A stretch of 7,030 nt of DNA, from positions 1-7,030 of the forward strand of contig DGOD01000047.1 of assembly GCA_002389265.1 (NCBI GenBank). Direction: 5' to 3'. Both the position numbers and the translations under genes were made by a program. The notes beneath the pieces were generated by a model. The model worked only from the letters and a program-made list of their open reading frames with translations, did not search any database and had not been told where the DNA came from. How positions within the stretch are numbered: position 1 is the first letter of the stretch; every line of letters begins with the position of its first letter. Positions 6,183 to 7,030 of the stretch are shown here, one piece after another. Source of the stretch: Gammaproteobacteria bacterium UBA4475 (GTDB lineage Bacteria; Pseudomonadota; Gammaproteobacteria; Pseudomonadales; Azotimanducaceae).

Positions 6183-6473
6183 ATGCCGACGAACCCTTAC
6201 CATGCTGAAGAAATCCTTCACACAGTCCGCGAGGCTGGTGTATTGATAGCGCATAGCAGGACTGTCACCAAGACATACAGACAGCTGGGGATAACGGACC
6301 ACATCGACTGCCGCTGGCGCAAGGACTACCGCGGGATGAATCTGGACCAAGCCAAGCGGCTGAGGGAAAGGGAAGCGGAGAACCCCCGCCCCACAGTCGA
6401 CGCGCCCACGTTTACACCGCGAAACACAGACTGTAATTTGACTAAAACCAAGCCATCTGAGAAAAAACCATGA
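6183..6473 (+). CDS. IS3-type OrfA-derived protein fragment with an altered C-terminus
   Basis: This is a 96-aa frame. Residues from about 6 to 67 resemble the helix-turn-helix protein OrfA of IS3-family elements: AEEILHTVREAGVLIA, then TVTKTYRQLGIT, then RWRKDYRGMNLDQAKRLRE and EAEN. Conserved positions are already changed; for example, the usual TYYRWR reads HIDCRWR. After residue 67 the expected leucine-zipper part (of the type LRKAVADLTL) is absent and a Pro/Thr-rich tail of about 29 residues takes its place. There is no OrfB in the window. The start is well supported by GAGGAG (6168-6173), 9 bases before the ATG. Its TGA overlaps the start of the GNAT gene as ATGA (6470-6473). It is most likely a remnant of an insertion sequence that now supplies upstream signals for the next gene, rather than a working transposase subunit. 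Confidence 0.65.
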   Translation: MPTNPYHAEEILHTVREAGVLIAHSRTVTKTYRQLGITDHIDCRWRKDYRGMNLDQAKRLREREAENPRPTVDAPTFTPRNTDCNLTKTKPSEKKP

Positions 6474-7030
6474 AAACATCATTACCCAATGAACTCGAGC
6501 TCGACCTAATGACCCCCAGCGAGGTAGCAATACTCCGGGAATGGGCTGTCTCCGAAGGCTGGAACCCAGGTATTTCTGACATAGACATCGCCAGGGCTTA
6601 CGATCCAGACGCCTTCATTGCTCTTCGTCGTGGTGGCGAGTTGTTAGGGGGCGGCTCTATTTTCAGTTACGAAGGTATTTGTGGGTTCATGGGTTTGTTC
6701 ATCATGCGACAAGACCAAAGACAGCAAGGTTTGGGAAACGTACTCTGGCAGCACCGCCTAAACCGTCTACGAGACAGGCTGCGATCTGACGCCTTGGTGG
6801 GTATGGACGGTGTGCTCCACATGGTGCCCTACTACAGCCGTGGCGGCTTCGAGTATCTCTATGAAGACGTTCGCTTCCAAGGCGAAGCCGCAGGTCATGC
6901 GAGCGTTCACTGTAGACCAATGGCCGCCGAGGACTTCACTGATATCATGGCACTGGATAGATCATGCTTCCCCTGCGATCGGAGCGGGTTTCTGAAGCGC
7001 TGGCTGTCAGCACCGGGGATGAAAACCGCT
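6470..7030 (+). CDS. GNAT-family N-acetyltransferase, partial at window edge
   Basis: 187 codons are visible, with the frame still open at the window end. Residues about 10-138 form a GCN5-related acetyltransferase domain: GWNPGISD (30-37), the beta-strand block GFMGLFIMRQDQRQQGLGNV (72-91) carrying the acetyl-CoA pyrophosphate-binding R-Q-Q-G-L-G, then GMDGVLHMVPYYSRGGFEYL (111-130). The following part, with DRSCFPCDRSGFLKRWL and a PG, resembles the second, YitH-like domain (Acetyltransf_18) found in two-domain GNAT proteins of about 280-300 aa, so roughly a third of the gene is outside the window. It transfers acetyl from acetyl-CoA to an amine; the acceptor is unknown. The ATG at 6470 overlaps the OrfA-like stop (ATGA), suggesting translational coupling; an in-frame Met14 is a less likely alternative start. 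Some family members modify antibiotics or toxins, which fits a protection or tailoring role here but does not prove it. Confidence 0.85.
   Translation, partial: MKTSLPNELELDLMTPSEVAILREWAVSEGWNPGISDIDIARAYDPDAFIALRRGGELLGGGSIFSYEGICGFMGLFIMRQDQRQQGLGNVLWQHRLNRLRDRLRSDALVGMDGVLHMVPYYSRGGFEYLYEDVRFQGEAAGHASVHCRPMAAEDFTDIMALDRSCFPCDRSGFLKRWLSAPGMKTA

Noticed and set aside
1..7030. tRNA or rRNA genes, CRISPR arrays, tandem repeats
   Set aside because: Reading through both strands I found no clover-leaf segments, no regularly spaced repeats and no rRNA-like stretches.

Overview
The window looks like an accessory region of a proteobacterial genome. The IS91-type and IS3-type transposase remnants and the EamA and GNAT genes are of proteobacterial style, and base composition is intermediate. 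A gammaproteobacterium is my best guess, but nothing here fixes the genus. The layout is a two-gene biosynthetic operon on the minus strand, boxed in by decayed mobile-element sequence, followed on the plus strand by an exporter-like gene and an acetyltransferase gene.

Minus-strand half (1-4540). The operon begins at 4428 with a beta-ketoacyl synthase-like protein (388 aa). Its nucleophile position carries serine instead of cysteine, while the two active-site histidines and the lysine are kept. Its stop codon overlaps by 4 bp (ATGA) the start of a 707-aa protein that joins an AMP-binding adenylation domain, a phosphopantetheine carrier domain and an alpha/beta-hydrolase thioesterase domain. 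Together they make a compact assembly line: activate an acid as its adenylate, load it on the carrier, let the KS-like protein act on it or on an acyl partner, and release it through the thioesterase. I do not recognise the pathway. The operon ends at 1142. About 10-20 bp further on lies an N-terminally truncated IS91-family (Y2/HUH) transposase pseudogene (1132-203), which also has one internal stop.

Middle (4429-5221). No convincing intact gene is present. It holds a weak promoter candidate for the operon, a degenerate plus-strand reading frame interrupted by one TGA (4656-4880), an imperfect inverted repeat straddling the end of that frame (4876-4915), and a doubtful short TTG-start frame with a good Shine-Dalgarno sequence (4999-5193).

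Plus-strand half (5222-7030). An EamA/DMT-family ten-helix transporter (5222-6115) is followed by an inverted repeat (6128-6162). Then comes an IS3-type OrfA-derived frame (6183-6473) with a good ribosome-binding site and an unrelated-looking tail, and a GNAT acetyltransferase (6470 to beyond the window edge) whose start overlaps the OrfA-like stop by ATGA. The transporter and acetyltransferase could be self-protection, export or tailoring functions for the neighbouring product, but only proximity supports that.

The most unusual content is the pairing of a serine-for-cysteine KS-like protein with a free-standing adenylation-carrier-thioesterase protein.
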